Positions 55,226 to 63,561 of a DNA stretch of 64,000 nucleotides are shown in pieces. The first letter of the stretch is position 1. Every line of letters starts with the position of its first letter. Below the pieces are notes generated by a model, which saw only the letters and a program-made list of their open reading frames with translations, was not told where the DNA came from and ran no database searches. The stretch is from positions 1-64,000 of the forward strand of contig NZ_AJVC01000002.1 of NCBI RefSeq assembly GCF_000261365.1, read 5' to 3'. A program made the position numbers and the translations under genes. Source of the DNA: Herbaspirillum sp. GW103. GTDB taxonomy: Bacteria > Pseudomonadota > Gammaproteobacteria > Burkholderiales > Burkholderiaceae_D.

Positions 55226-56149
55226 ATGAACATCATTGGACCCGATGCCCTGGTCTTTGGCGTGGACGATCTGCCCGCCTGCCGCCAATACCTGATCGAC
55301 TATGGCTTGAAGGATGTCGGTCATGACCGTTACGAAGCCCTCGACGGTACCGCCATCGTGCTGCGCGCCAAGGACGATGCCACCCTGCCACCGCCCATGG
55401 CGACCGCCAGCCTGCTGCGCGAGACCGTCTATGGCGTGGCCGATAACGCCACGCTGGATGCCATCGAAACCGAACTGCGCCGCGACCGCGAGGTCAGCCG
55501 CCGCGATGGCGTGGTGCGCAGCGTCGACGACATGGGTTTCGCGCTGGCCTTCCAGGTCACCGTACGCCGCCCGCTTGCCATCCCGTCCGAACGCGTCAAT
55601 GGTCCTGGCGATGCCCAGCGCGCACCGAACCAGCTGGGCTTGCCCGCCGATGTGCAGGCCCTGCCGCGTACGCTGTCGCATGTGGTGTATTTCGTTCCTG
55701 ACGCCGCCAAGGCCGAGGCTTTCTATCAGCGCCTGGGCTTCGTCTGTACCGACCGCTTCACCGGCGTGGGTCCCTTCCTGCGTCCCGCGGGTACGCAGGA
55801 CCACCATACCCTGTTCATGATCCAGACCCCGCCCTTCATGAAAGGCTGCGAACACTTCACCTTCCACATGGGCGGTCCGACCGAAGTGCTGCTGGCCGGC
55901 ACCCGTTTCGTCGAGAAGGGTTACCAGAGCTTCTGGGGGCCGGGGCGTCATCGCTTTGGCAGCAACTGGTTCTGGTACTTCAATTCACCGCTGGGTTGCC
56001 ACGTCGAATACGATGCCGACATGGACCTGCACGACGAACAGTGGGCCGCGCGCGAAGCGCCGATGGGCGCGGATGCCTCGCAACTGTTCCTGTTCCAGTA
56101 CCGCGAAAAGTGGGCGCCGAGTGGTCCGCCGCCGGGCGCCGCACGCTGA
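55226..56149 (+). CDS. fdeC: Extradiol-type VOC dioxygenase (FdeC)
   Basis: This 307-residue protein has two VOC modules, as in type I extradiol dioxygenases. The predicted iron ligands are His152 (LSHVVYF), His214 (FTFHMG) and Glu261 (HVEYD). In the Herbaspirillum fde locus this protein is assigned to oxygenolytic opening of the hydroxylated flavanone A ring. The length and two-domain layout agree. It is 49 bp after fdeB. Confidence 0.87.
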   Translation: MNIIGPDALVFGVDDLPACRQYLIDYGLKDVGHDRYEALDGTAIVLRAKDDATLPPPMATASLLRETVYGVADNATLDAIETELRRDREVSRRDGVVRSVDDMGFALAFQVTVRRPLAIPSERVNGPGDAQRAPNQLGLPADVQALPRTLSHVVYFVPDAAKAEAFYQRLGFVCTDRFTGVGPFLRPAGTQDHHTLFMIQTPPFMKGCEHFTFHMGGPTEVLLAGTRFVEKGYQSFWGPGRHRFGSNWFWYFNSPLGCHVEYDADMDLHDEQWAAREAPMGADASQLFLFQYREKWAPSGPPPGAAR

Positions 56150-56168
56150 TCCGCGCGGGGAGACGGCC

Positions 56169-56507
56169 ATGTACCTGTGTCATGTCACGCAATTGCCCGA
56201 AGACGGTGCACGCGGTTTCGATACCGACGGGGCCGGGCAGGCCACCATCTTCCTGTTGCGGCGGGGCGACCAGATCCGCGCCTGGCGTGACAGCTGCCCG
56301 CACCACGGCACCCCGTTACCGTGGCGGCGCGATGCCTATCTCGACGCCAGCGGCCAGCACGTGGTCTGTGCCGCACATGGTGCGCTGTTCGATCCGCTCA
56401 CTGGCGTCTGCACCCTCGGCCCCTGCCTGGGCGATACGCTCACGCCGGTGGCGCTGCGCCTCGACGACGACGGCGGCCTGCACCTGGCCACCGGCGCCGA
56501 TGCTTAA
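56169..56507 (+). CDS. fdeD: Rieske-type [2Fe-2S] ferredoxin (FdeD)
   Basis: This 112-residue protein carries a single Rieske cluster motif: Cys43-x-His45 (SCPHHGTPL) and Cys67-x2-His70 (VCAAHGALFD). It is a small electron carrier. No reductase or Rieske oxygenase large subunit is in the operon, so it may serve FdeC (for example reactivating iron) or FdeE. It starts at ATG 56169, just after a GGGGAGA ribosome site. Confidence 0.87.
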   Translation: MYLCHVTQLPEDGARGFDTDGAGQATIFLLRRGDQIRAWRDSCPHHGTPLPWRRDAYLDASGQHVVCAAHGALFDPLTGVCTLGPCLGDTLTPVALRLDDDGGLHLATGADA

Positions 56508-56537
56508 CCCTTTCAAGAACAAGATTCAGGAGACACC

Positions 56538-57668
56538 ATGACACTCGCAGCCCAACGCATCCTCATCATCGGCGGCGGTTTTTCCGGCATGTCCGCCGCC
56601 ATCGATCTGCGCCGCCGTGGCGCGCAAGTCGACCTGGTGGAACTGGATGCCCAGTGGCGCAACTATGGCGCCGGCATCAGCCTGGGCCCGGCCACGCTGC
56701 GTGCCCTCAAACAACTGGGCGTACTCGATGTCTTCTTGCGCGAAGGTGCGGCCGGTGACGGCGTGCGCCTGTGCCTGCCGCACGGACCGCAGATCGCCGA
56801 ACTGCCCACGCCGCGCCTGGCCTCGCCCGATGTCCCTGGCGGCGGCGCCATTCTGCGTCCGGTACTGGCGCGCATCCTGGCCGATGCCACCCGCGCAGCC
56901 GGTACCGATGTGCGCCTGGGCTGCACCTTCACTGCCGTGCGCGAGATCGGTGACGAGGTCGAGGTAGACTTTAGCGACGGCCAGACCCGTCGCTACGATC
57001 TGGTGATCGGTGCCGACGGCCTGTACTCCAAGCTGCGCGCCCAGCTCTTCCCCGACGCACCCAAACCGCGCTACAGCGGCCAGGCGGTATGGCGCGCCAT
57101 CCTGCCACGTCCGGCAGAGATCACCACCTGCACCATGTGGATGGGGCCGCGCATCAAGCCCGGCGTCAATCCGGTTTCCAAGGACGAGATGTACCTCTTC
57201 GTGACCGAGCCGCGCCCGGTCAACGAGCACCTTGATCCGGCCAGCTTCGTGGCGCGTCTGCGCGGCCTGCTGGAAGATTTCAGTGCACCGGTCCTGAAGA
57301 CCATCCGTGACCAGCTCGATGACAACGCGCGCATCATCTTCCGTCCGCTGGAAGGTCTGCTGCTGCCGCGTCCGTGGTACCAGGGACGTGTCGTGTTGAT
57401 CGGTGATGCGGTCCATGCCACCACGCCGCACCTGGCTTCGGGAGCCTGTATCGGTATCGAAGACGCCCTGGTGCTGGCCGACGAACTGGCGCGCAACACC
57501 AGCGTACCACTGGCCCTGTCAGCCTTCGAGGAGCGCCGCTGGGAACGTTGCCGCATGGTGGTGGAGAACTCGGCGCGGCTGGGCGAGATCGAGGTCGAGG
57601 GCGGCGACAAGGAAGAGCATTCCCGCATCATGCGCGAGTCGCATGCGGCACTGGTCCAGCCCATCTGA
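56538..57668 (+). CDS. fdeE: FAD-dependent aromatic monooxygenase (FdeE)
   Basis: This 376-residue group A flavoprotein hydroxylase has the ADP-binding fold LIIGGGFSGMSAAIDLRRRG, the DG motif LVIGADGLYSKLR and the GD motif VVLIGDAVHATTPHLASGA. In the known fde pathway this enzyme hydroxylates naringenin at C8 to make a cleavable catechol-like A ring. An AGGAGACACC ribosome site precedes it. Confidence 0.9.
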   Translation: MTLAAQRILIIGGGFSGMSAAIDLRRRGAQVDLVELDAQWRNYGAGISLGPATLRALKQLGVLDVFLREGAAGDGVRLCLPHGPQIAELPTPRLASPDVPGGGAILRPVLARILADATRAAGTDVRLGCTFTAVREIGDEVEVDFSDGQTRRYDLVIGADGLYSKLRAQLFPDAPKPRYSGQAVWRAILPRPAEITTCTMWMGPRIKPGVNPVSKDEMYLFVTEPRPVNEHLDPASFVARLRGLLEDFSAPVLKTIRDQLDDNARIIFRPLEGLLLPRPWYQGRVVLIGDAVHATTPHLASGACIGIEDALVLADELARNTSVPLALSAFEERRWERCRMVVENSARLGEIEVEGGDKEEHSRIMRESHAALVQPI

Positions 57669-57739
57669 CATCCATAAAGAATATAAAAAATATAAACGAT
57701 TAACGGTTCTGCAATCCGCGTACGACGCGAGGAGACAAG

Positions 57740-58894
57740 ATGATCACGACCTATTCCAAGCGCGCCCTGGCTGCGCTGATGCTGGCCCACTGTGCCGGCA
57801 TGATCGACCTGGTCTCGCTGCCCGTCTGGGTCGGCACGCTGGTGGCGCATTACCACTTCGATGCGCGTCAGGCAGGCTTGCTGGCGTCGCTGTTCCTGGG
57901 CGGCGCGGTACTGGCCAGTGCCGTGCTGGCCCCGCGCTTCGATCCGGAAACGGCGCGCTGGAAGGCGGCCATCGGCTTTGGCCTGTCGGCGGTGCTCTTT
58001 GCGCTGGCCGCGCAGACCCAACATTACCTGCTGCTGGCCTTGCTGCATGCGGTGTGCGGGCTGACCACCGGTCTTTCCCTGAGCGTCACGCATGGCACCA
58101 TCGCGCGGGGCAGCAATCCGCATCGCGGTTTTGCACTGGTCGGCATCGCGCTGGGCGTGTTCGCCATCCTGTTCCTGGGCAGTGCACCGCCTGTCATCGC
58201 CAGCCTCGGGGGCGCTGCCTTGTTTTACCTGTTTGCGGGCGTGATGGCGGTGGGGGCGCTGGCCTGCGCCTTGGCGTTTCCGCGTGCCGAGACCGATGGC
58301 ACGGCCCGCGTGGCTGCGCCGCGCCAGCCGGTGCCACGCCAGGTGTGGTACGGCATTGCCGGCATTGCCTGCATGGGTCTGGTGCAATCGATGACGTTCA
58401 GTTTCCTGGAGCGCGTGGGCAGTGATCGCGGATTCGGACTGCAAGCGGTCACGGGTGTGCTCATCGCGCTGGGCTTCGTCAATCTCCTGCCCGCGCCGCT
58501 GGCGGCCCTGCTGGAAAAACGGCTGCCGGCCCGCAGCGTACTCATGGCCGGCCCGCTGGTGCAGGCGCTGCTGGTGGTGGTGATCATGACTTCGGCACGC
58601 TTTGCACCCTATGCCGCGGCGGCCTCGGTCTTTGCTGCCGTGATGATCTTCACGCACACCTTTGCCTTTGGCCTCATGGCCCGGCTGGACCGCAGCGGTC
58701 GCGCCATGGCCGCCACGCCCGCCATGCTCATGACGGGCGCGGCCATCGGCCCCATCCTCGGCGGCACGCTGGTGCAGGGCTGGGGCTATGGCAGCCTGGG
58801 ACCGGTGGCCCTGCTCCTGGGCGTGAGTGCATCGATCTGTTTCTCGCGACTGCCACGTGCGGTCGCCGTTCAACCCCAGGAGGCCCTGGCATGA
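57740..58894 (+). CDS. fdeF: MFS transporter, YbfB/YjiJ type (FdeF)
   Basis: This 384-residue inner-membrane transporter has about 12 hydrophobic segments, starting RALAALMLAHCAGMIDLVSLPVWVGTLV. The 71-bp gap before it is unusually A/T-rich (57671-57705) and may hold an internal promoter, though a ribosome site (GAGGAGACAAG) is also present. Its end overlaps the next start by 4 bp (ATGA). It probably imports the flavonoid or an intermediate. Confidence 0.82.
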   Translation: MITTYSKRALAALMLAHCAGMIDLVSLPVWVGTLVAHYHFDARQAGLLASLFLGGAVLASAVLAPRFDPETARWKAAIGFGLSAVLFALAAQTQHYLLLALLHAVCGLTTGLSLSVTHGTIARGSNPHRGFALVGIALGVFAILFLGSAPPVIASLGGAALFYLFAGVMAVGALACALAFPRAETDGTARVAAPRQPVPRQVWYGIAGIACMGLVQSMTFSFLERVGSDRGFGLQAVTGVLIALGFVNLLPAPLAALLEKRLPARSVLMAGPLVQALLVVVIMTSARFAPYAAAASVFAAVMIFTHTFAFGLMARLDRSGRAMAATPAMLMTGAAIGPILGGTLVQGWGYGSLGPVALLLGVSASICFSRLPRAVAVQPQEALA

Positions 58895-59706
58895 CCGTAT
58901 CCCCGCAAGCGCGTCGGCGTCATCGTTTCGTCGACCTGTCCATCTACCTTGAAAACGACGTGCTCTCCGACCCGCCGCCCCTGGCACCGAAGATCACTTA
59001 CCAGAAGCACGCCGATACCCTGCCCGAGTTCATGGCCATGCTGCCCGGTACGCAGCCCGAGGACTATCCCGATGGCGAAGCCGCCGCTGCCGAGTGGGTC
59101 ACGCTGACCACGCACAATGGCACGCACCTGGATGCACCCTGGCATTTCCACTCCACGCAGGATGCCAGGAACGGGGGCGCACGTCCCTCCATTACCATCG
59201 ATGAAGTCCCGCTGGAATGGTGCTTTCAGGCCGGCGTGAAGCTGGACTTCCGTCACTTCCCCGATGGCTATGTGGCCACCGCCGCCGACGTGGACGCTGA
59301 ACTCAAGCGCATCGGCCACGTGCCGCAGCCACTCGATATCGTCGTGGTCAATACCCGCGCCGGATCGCGCTACGGTCATCGCGACTATCTCGGTGCCGGT
59401 TGCGGCATGGGCTACGAAGCCACCATGTACCTGCTCGAACGCGGTGTGCGCCTGACCGGTACCGATGCCTGGAGCTGGGATGCACCCTTCTCCTATACCG
59501 CACAGCGCGTGGCCGAGACCGGCAACAAGGCGCTGATCTGGGAGGGCCACAAGGCCGGTCGCGATATCGGTTACTGCCACCTGGAGAAGCTGCACAACCT
59601 CGAAGCCTTGCCTGCGCACGGCTTCACCATCAGCTGCTTTCCCCACAAGATTCGTGGCGCCAGCGCCGGGTGGACCCGCGCGGTAGCGATCTTCGACGAA
59701 GGCTGA
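58891..59706 (+). CDS. fdeG: Cyclase/metal-dependent hydrolase family protein (FdeG)
   Basis: This 271-residue protein belongs to the cyclase family related to kynurenine formamidase and isatin hydrolase. The metal-binding motif HNGTHLDAPWHF is intact, with His75, His79 and Asp81 as likely Mn/Zn ligands. It probably hydrolyses a ring-cleavage lactone, ester or amide-like bond downstream of FdeC. The precise step is unknown. It is translationally coupled to fdeF. Confidence 0.85.
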   Translation: MTVSPQARRRHRFVDLSIYLENDVLSDPPPLAPKITYQKHADTLPEFMAMLPGTQPEDYPDGEAAAAEWVTLTTHNGTHLDAPWHFHSTQDARNGGARPSITIDEVPLEWCFQAGVKLDFRHFPDGYVATAADVDAELKRIGHVPQPLDIVVVNTRAGSRYGHRDYLGAGCGMGYEATMYLLERGVRLTGTDAWSWDAPFSYTAQRVAETGNKALIWEGHKAGRDIGYCHLEKLHNLEALPAHGFTISCFPHKIRGASAGWTRAVAIFDEG

Positions 59707-59772
59707 ACCCGGCTGCCACCCTGGCAGCCATCAGCAGATTCACGCACGACCAGCATTTCCATGGAGCTCATG

Positions 59773-60354
59773 ATGTCCTTCCCCCCGATACACCGCGTCG
59801 TCACCGGCCACGATGCACAAGGCCGATCCATCGTCAGCAGCGACGGCCCGCTGCCCACCGTCGTGGAGGTGGCCGCCATTCCCGGCACGCTCTTCCATGA
59901 AGTCTGGAGTACCGGCGCCACGCCTGCACGTGTGGACAATGGGGCTGATCCCACCCTGGGAGCGCTGGTCCTGTCACCGCCTGAACGCGGCACGCGCATG
60001 CGTTTCGTGGACATCCCGGCCGATACCGAGGAATTCCTTGCCAGCGGCAACAGCAAGATGCACGAAGCCTTCAGCCAGATCGGCGAGGCTTCGGCCTCCA
60101 CCGTGCAGGCCGACTCCCCGCACCCGCTGATGCACCGGACCGAATCGGTGGACTACGGCATCGTCATCGAAGGCGAGATGACACTGGTATTGGAGCGTGG
60201 CGAAGTTGCCCTGAAACCCGGCAGCGTGGTGGTACAGCGCGGCACCAACCACGCCTGGGCCAATCGTTCGGGCAAGCCCTGCCGCATGCTGTTCATCCTG
60301 GTCGATGGCGAGTATGACCCGGCCATTGCCGCGCAACTGGGCAAGGGAGCATAA
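59773..60354 (+). CDS. fdeH: Cupin-domain protein (FdeH)
   Basis: This 193-residue single-cupin protein has the barrel motifs HRTESVDYGIVIEGEMTLVLERGEVALKPGSVVVQRGTNHAWANRSGKPCRMLFILVDGE, in which the usual metal-binding histidines of motif 1 are partly missing (TESVDYG). Motif 2 keeps GTNHAW. It could be a small-molecule isomerase or dioxygenase-like accessory protein. I favour ATG 59773, which has GGAG 6 nt upstream; ATG 59761 and 59770 are alternatives. Confidence 0.8.
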   Translation: MSFPPIHRVVTGHDAQGRSIVSSDGPLPTVVEVAAIPGTLFHEVWSTGATPARVDNGADPTLGALVLSPPERGTRMRFVDIPADTEEFLASGNSKMHEAFSQIGEASASTVQADSPHPLMHRTESVDYGIVIEGEMTLVLERGEVALKPGSVVVQRGTNHAWANRSGKPCRMLFILVDGEYDPAIAAQLGKGA

Positions 60355-60357
60355 GCC

Positions 60358-61341
60358 ATGAAGTTCGCTACCCTGCGCGACGGCTCGCCTGATGGCGCGC
60401 TGGTACTGGTCGCGCGTGATGCCGCCACTGCCTTGCCGGTGCCGCAGATTGCGCGCACCCTGATCGATGCGCTGGCACGCTGGGACGAGGTCAAGCCTGC
60501 ACTGACCGAGCGTTATGAGGCCCTCAATGAAGGCCGGGCCGAGGGTGTCATCAGCTTCGATGCGCAGCTGTGCATGGCACCGCTACCACGCGCACCGCAA
60601 TGGCTGGACGCATCCGCCTTCCTCAATCACGGACGCTTGATGGAAGAAGCCTTCAAGACGCCGCCGATTCCGTATTTCGATACCGTTCCCGTGATGTACC
60701 AGGGGGCCAGCGATGATTTCCTCGGGCCGCAGCAGGACGTGCCGCTGCGCTCGGAAGCCGAAGGCATCGACTTCGAGGGCGAGTTCGGTGTGGTGGTCGG
60801 CCCGGTCGCCATGGGCGCGACACCGGACGAGGCCCTGCAGGCCGTGCGCCTGGTGGTGCAGCTCAATGACTGGAGCCTGCGCGCACTTGGCCCGCATGAG
60901 ATGAAGACCGGTTTCGGTTTCCTGCAGGCCAAGCCCTCGACGGCATTTGCACCTATTGCCGTCACGCCCGATGAACTGGGCATGGCCTGGCGCGATGGCC
61001 GTGTGCACATGCACTTGCATGTGCAATGGAATGGCGCGCGCTTTGGCGAACCGCACGGCGGCGAAATGAATTTTTCCTTCGGTCAGTTGATTGCCCATGC
61101 GGCGCACAGCCGCCGTCTTACGGCGGGTTGCATCATTGGCTCGGGTACCGTTTCCAATGTTGCGCGCGCGGCCGGTTCGGCTTGCATCGCCGAGCGGCGC
61201 GTGATCGAGAAGATCGATCACGGCGAGATCCGTACCGGCTTCATGCACTTCGGCGACGAGGTGCGCATGCAGGCGCATTACGAGGATGGCAGTGCCGGTC
61301 CCTTCGGCATCGTGCAACAGCGCGTGGTGCGGGCAGCATGA
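60358..61341 (+). CDS. fdeI: Fumarylacetoacetate-hydrolase family protein (FdeI)
   Basis: This 327-residue FAH-family enzyme hydrolyses or isomerises acylpyruvate-type ring-cleavage products. The metal-site region includes EAEGIDFEGEFGVVVGPV and LVVQLNDWSLR, with a C-terminal IIGSGTVSN block. The N-terminal domain is typical of the FAH two-domain form. It starts 3 bp after fdeH and overlaps fdeJ by 4 bp. Confidence 0.88.
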   Translation: MKFATLRDGSPDGALVLVARDAATALPVPQIARTLIDALARWDEVKPALTERYEALNEGRAEGVISFDAQLCMAPLPRAPQWLDASAFLNHGRLMEEAFKTPPIPYFDTVPVMYQGASDDFLGPQQDVPLRSEAEGIDFEGEFGVVVGPVAMGATPDEALQAVRLVVQLNDWSLRALGPHEMKTGFGFLQAKPSTAFAPIAVTPDELGMAWRDGRVHMHLHVQWNGARFGEPHGGEMNFSFGQLIAHAAHSRRLTAGCIIGSGTVSNVARAAGSACIAERRVIEKIDHGEIRTGFMHFGDEVRMQAHYEDGSAGPFGIVQQRVVRAA

Positions 61342-62303
61342 AGGTCCTGGTCACCGGCGCGGGCGGCTTCATCGGCGCGACCCTGCTGCGGTTGCTGCAG
61401 CAGACGGGGCAGGTCGGCACGCGACGCATTGCGCGGCTGGCGGCCATGGACAAGCGCTTGCCATCGCTGCCAGATACCGTTGAAGGTATCGAGGGTCAAT
61501 TGCAGGATGCGCAGGTGCAGTCACGTCTGGCGCAGTTCGGTGCTGATCTTTGCTTTCATCTGGCCGCGGTTCCGGGTGGCGCGGCCGAAGCCGATCCGGC
61601 CTTGAGCCGCCGTGTCAACCTGGATGCCACGCTCGATCTGTTCAACTTGCTGGCTGAGGGCAGGGCCGCAGCAAGTGCAGCGCCGGTGGTGGTGTATGCC
61701 AGCACCATCGCGGTGTACGGTACGCCCTTGCCCGACCCGGTCGTTCCGACGACGCCCACGCGACCGGCCTTGATCTATGGCGCCCACAAGCGGGCCTGCG
61801 AAATCCTGCTGGCCGATGCCACGCGGCGCGGTGTGCTCGATGGTCGTTCGTTGCGTTTGCCGGGCATCGTGGCCCGCCCGCGCACTGCATCCGGACTGGT
61901 CTCGGCCTTCATGAGCGAACTGCTGCATGCACTGGCCGCAGGTGAATCAGTGACCCTGCCGGTGGGGCCGCAAGCGACCGCGTGGTGGATGTCGGCGCAA
62001 CGTTGTGCAGAAAACCTGCTGCATGCGGCGACCATGGATCCGCTGCTGGATACGGAAGGCCACATGGACCGCACCTGGGCCTTGCCGGTGTTGCGGCTGT
62101 CCATGCAGGAAGTGGTCGAAACGCTCTCGGCCTTGTATGGCGTTGATGGCAATGCGCTCGTGCGCTATGCCCCGCAAGAGCCGGTGGAGGCGGTCTTTGG
62201 CCGCTATCCCGTGCTCGATGACCGCATTGCGCGCAGGCTGGGCTTGCGTGATGACGGGACGGCGGCGGAGTTAGTGCAGCGAGCGCTGACCTTCCTCTCC
62301 TGA
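61338..62303 (+). CDS. fdeJ: NAD-dependent epimerase/dehydratase (extended SDR) (FdeJ)
   Basis: This 321-residue extended short-chain dehydrogenase has the N-terminal TGAGGFIGATLLRLL nucleotide motif, a conserved ASTIAVYG segment and the catalytic YGAHK (YxxxK). It resembles DenD-type (D-erythronate dehydrogenase-like) proteins. It is last of the fde operon and coupled to fdeI by an ATGA overlap. It likely oxidises or reduces a small hydroxyacid product. Confidence 0.85.
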   Translation: MKVLVTGAGGFIGATLLRLLQQTGQVGTRRIARLAAMDKRLPSLPDTVEGIEGQLQDAQVQSRLAQFGADLCFHLAAVPGGAAEADPALSRRVNLDATLDLFNLLAEGRAAASAAPVVVYASTIAVYGTPLPDPVVPTTPTRPALIYGAHKRACEILLADATRRGVLDGRSLRLPGIVARPRTASGLVSAFMSELLHALAAGESVTLPVGPQATAWWMSAQRCAENLLHAATMDPLLDTEGHMDRTWALPVLRLSMQEVVETLSALYGVDGNALVRYAPQEPVEAVFGRYPVLDDRIARRLGLRDDGTAAELVQRALTFLS

Positions 62304-62499
62304 ACCTCAGGGTCGGCCCCTCTCCGCCGTCACGGTTCTTGTCCCTGCTTGCCTGCTCTGACGGCTCCCTTCTCCACGGATCAGTTGAGACAAATAATGT
62401 CTCTTCCCGGTGCGATCATTCATTCCTTCAGCAACAAGGAGGCCTTTTGCAATCCGATTGCCAGGGACCGGGACATGAACCGTAAAAGGAGCCAGAAGA

Positions 62500-62607
62500 T
62501 GCCGGTATTGATTGAACACATTGATGCGATCGCAAGGAAACGTCAGCGTGATGTGCTCTACCTCTCATTTGTCTTGGAACGCGATTCACACAGGTATTTA
62601 CAATAAT
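62500..62607 (+). pseudogene. Short, probably truncated ORF
   Basis: The ATG at 62500 has an excellent AAAAGGAG site (62485-62492) and encodes MPVLIEHIDAIARKRQRDVL plus 15 residues before a stop. The start looks like a genuine protein N-terminus, but the product is only 35 residues. A longer frame begins at 62349. It may be a truncated gene cut by an old rearrangement between the fde cluster and sir2. I do not recognise the full-length family. Confidence 0.4.
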
Positions 62608-62681
62608 GTTGGCCTGATCGGGCTTGCTGGTGAAGAGCGGGCTGACCCATAGCGCGATCGGGAAGTGAAAGCATATCCTCG

Positions 62682-63512
62682 ATGACACCACGTTTTGAAC
62701 AATTGCAGAGGGCTGCAGGTTGGATAAAGGAGGCAGACGGGCTTCTGATCACGGCCGGGGCTGGTATGGGCGTCGATTCGGGGTTGCCGGACTTCCGGGG
62801 AGAGGAAGGGTTCTGGGCTGCGTACCCGGCGCTGGGCCGGGCCGGCCTCTCCTTTGAAGACATCGCCAACCCGCAGGCATTCTTGTCCGATCCTCGGCTC
62901 GCATGGGGCTTTTATGGACACCGGCTGGCGCTCTATCGCGCAATCGTGCCGCATCACGGTTTTACCCTGTTGAGACAGTGGGCCGACAGGATGCCATCTG
63001 GCGCCTTCGTCTTCACCAGCAATGTAGATGGTCATTTCGGAAAGGCTGGTTTTTCCGATCAGCGCATTGTTGAATGTCACGGATCGATTCACGCCATGCA
63101 ATGTGTGAACGCCTGCTCTGGCGCAGTCTGGTCTGCAGAGGGCTTTGAACCGGACGTTGACGAGGTGAGCTGTCTACTGCAAGGGGACCTGCCAACCTGT
63201 CCTCACTGTGCAGGCCTGGCGCGGCCACATATCCTCATGTTTGACGACGTAGACTGGCATCATACGTCGGCAGTGCAGCAGCGATGGCGCCTGGAGCAAT
63301 GGATCGCTGCCACACGGCACCTTGTGGTCATCGAAATCGGAGCGGGCTCCGCACTTCCGACCGTGCGACGCTTCGGCGAACGATACGGTCCGCGCGTGAT
63401 CCGTATCAATGCACGCGAAGCAGCCATTGCCCCGCACATCGGAACGGGAATTGCCGGTTCGGCGATAGATGTGCTGCGCGAGCTGGACAGCTTTTCCCAG
63501 GAGAGATCCTAG
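62682..63512 (+). CDS. Sir2-family NAD-dependent protein deacylase
   Basis: This 276-residue sirtuin has the NAD motif GAGMGVDSGLPDFRG (26-40), FTSNVDGHF (111-119) in place of the common TQNVDGLH, the catalytic His133 in ECHGSIH, and four zinc cysteines (141, 145, 173, 176). The ATG has a poor ribosome site, so an upstream reading or coupling to the truncated ORF is possible. Sirtuins remove acyl groups from lysines; stand-alone Sir2 proteins also occur in defence systems. The present one looks like a normal deacylase. Confidence 0.85.
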   Translation: MTPRFEQLQRAAGWIKEADGLLITAGAGMGVDSGLPDFRGEEGFWAAYPALGRAGLSFEDIANPQAFLSDPRLAWGFYGHRLALYRAIVPHHGFTLLRQWADRMPSGAFVFTSNVDGHFGKAGFSDQRIVECHGSIHAMQCVNACSGAVWSAEGFEPDVDEVSCLLQGDLPTCPHCAGLARPHILMFDDVDWHHTSAVQQRWRLEQWIAATRHLVVIEIGAGSALPTVRRFGERYGPRVIRINAREAAIAPHIGTGIAGSAIDVLRELDSFSQERS

Positions 63513-63561
63513 CGCTTGAGAGTGGCAAGGGCGTTGAGGACCTTCAGAGCGTTGAACAGCG

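Noticed and set aside
62682..63512. Sir2 as a known abortive-infection defence protein
   Set aside because: Its length and intact zinc and catalytic residues fit an ordinary deacylase, and no TIR, SLOG, Argonaute or HerA partner is visible.
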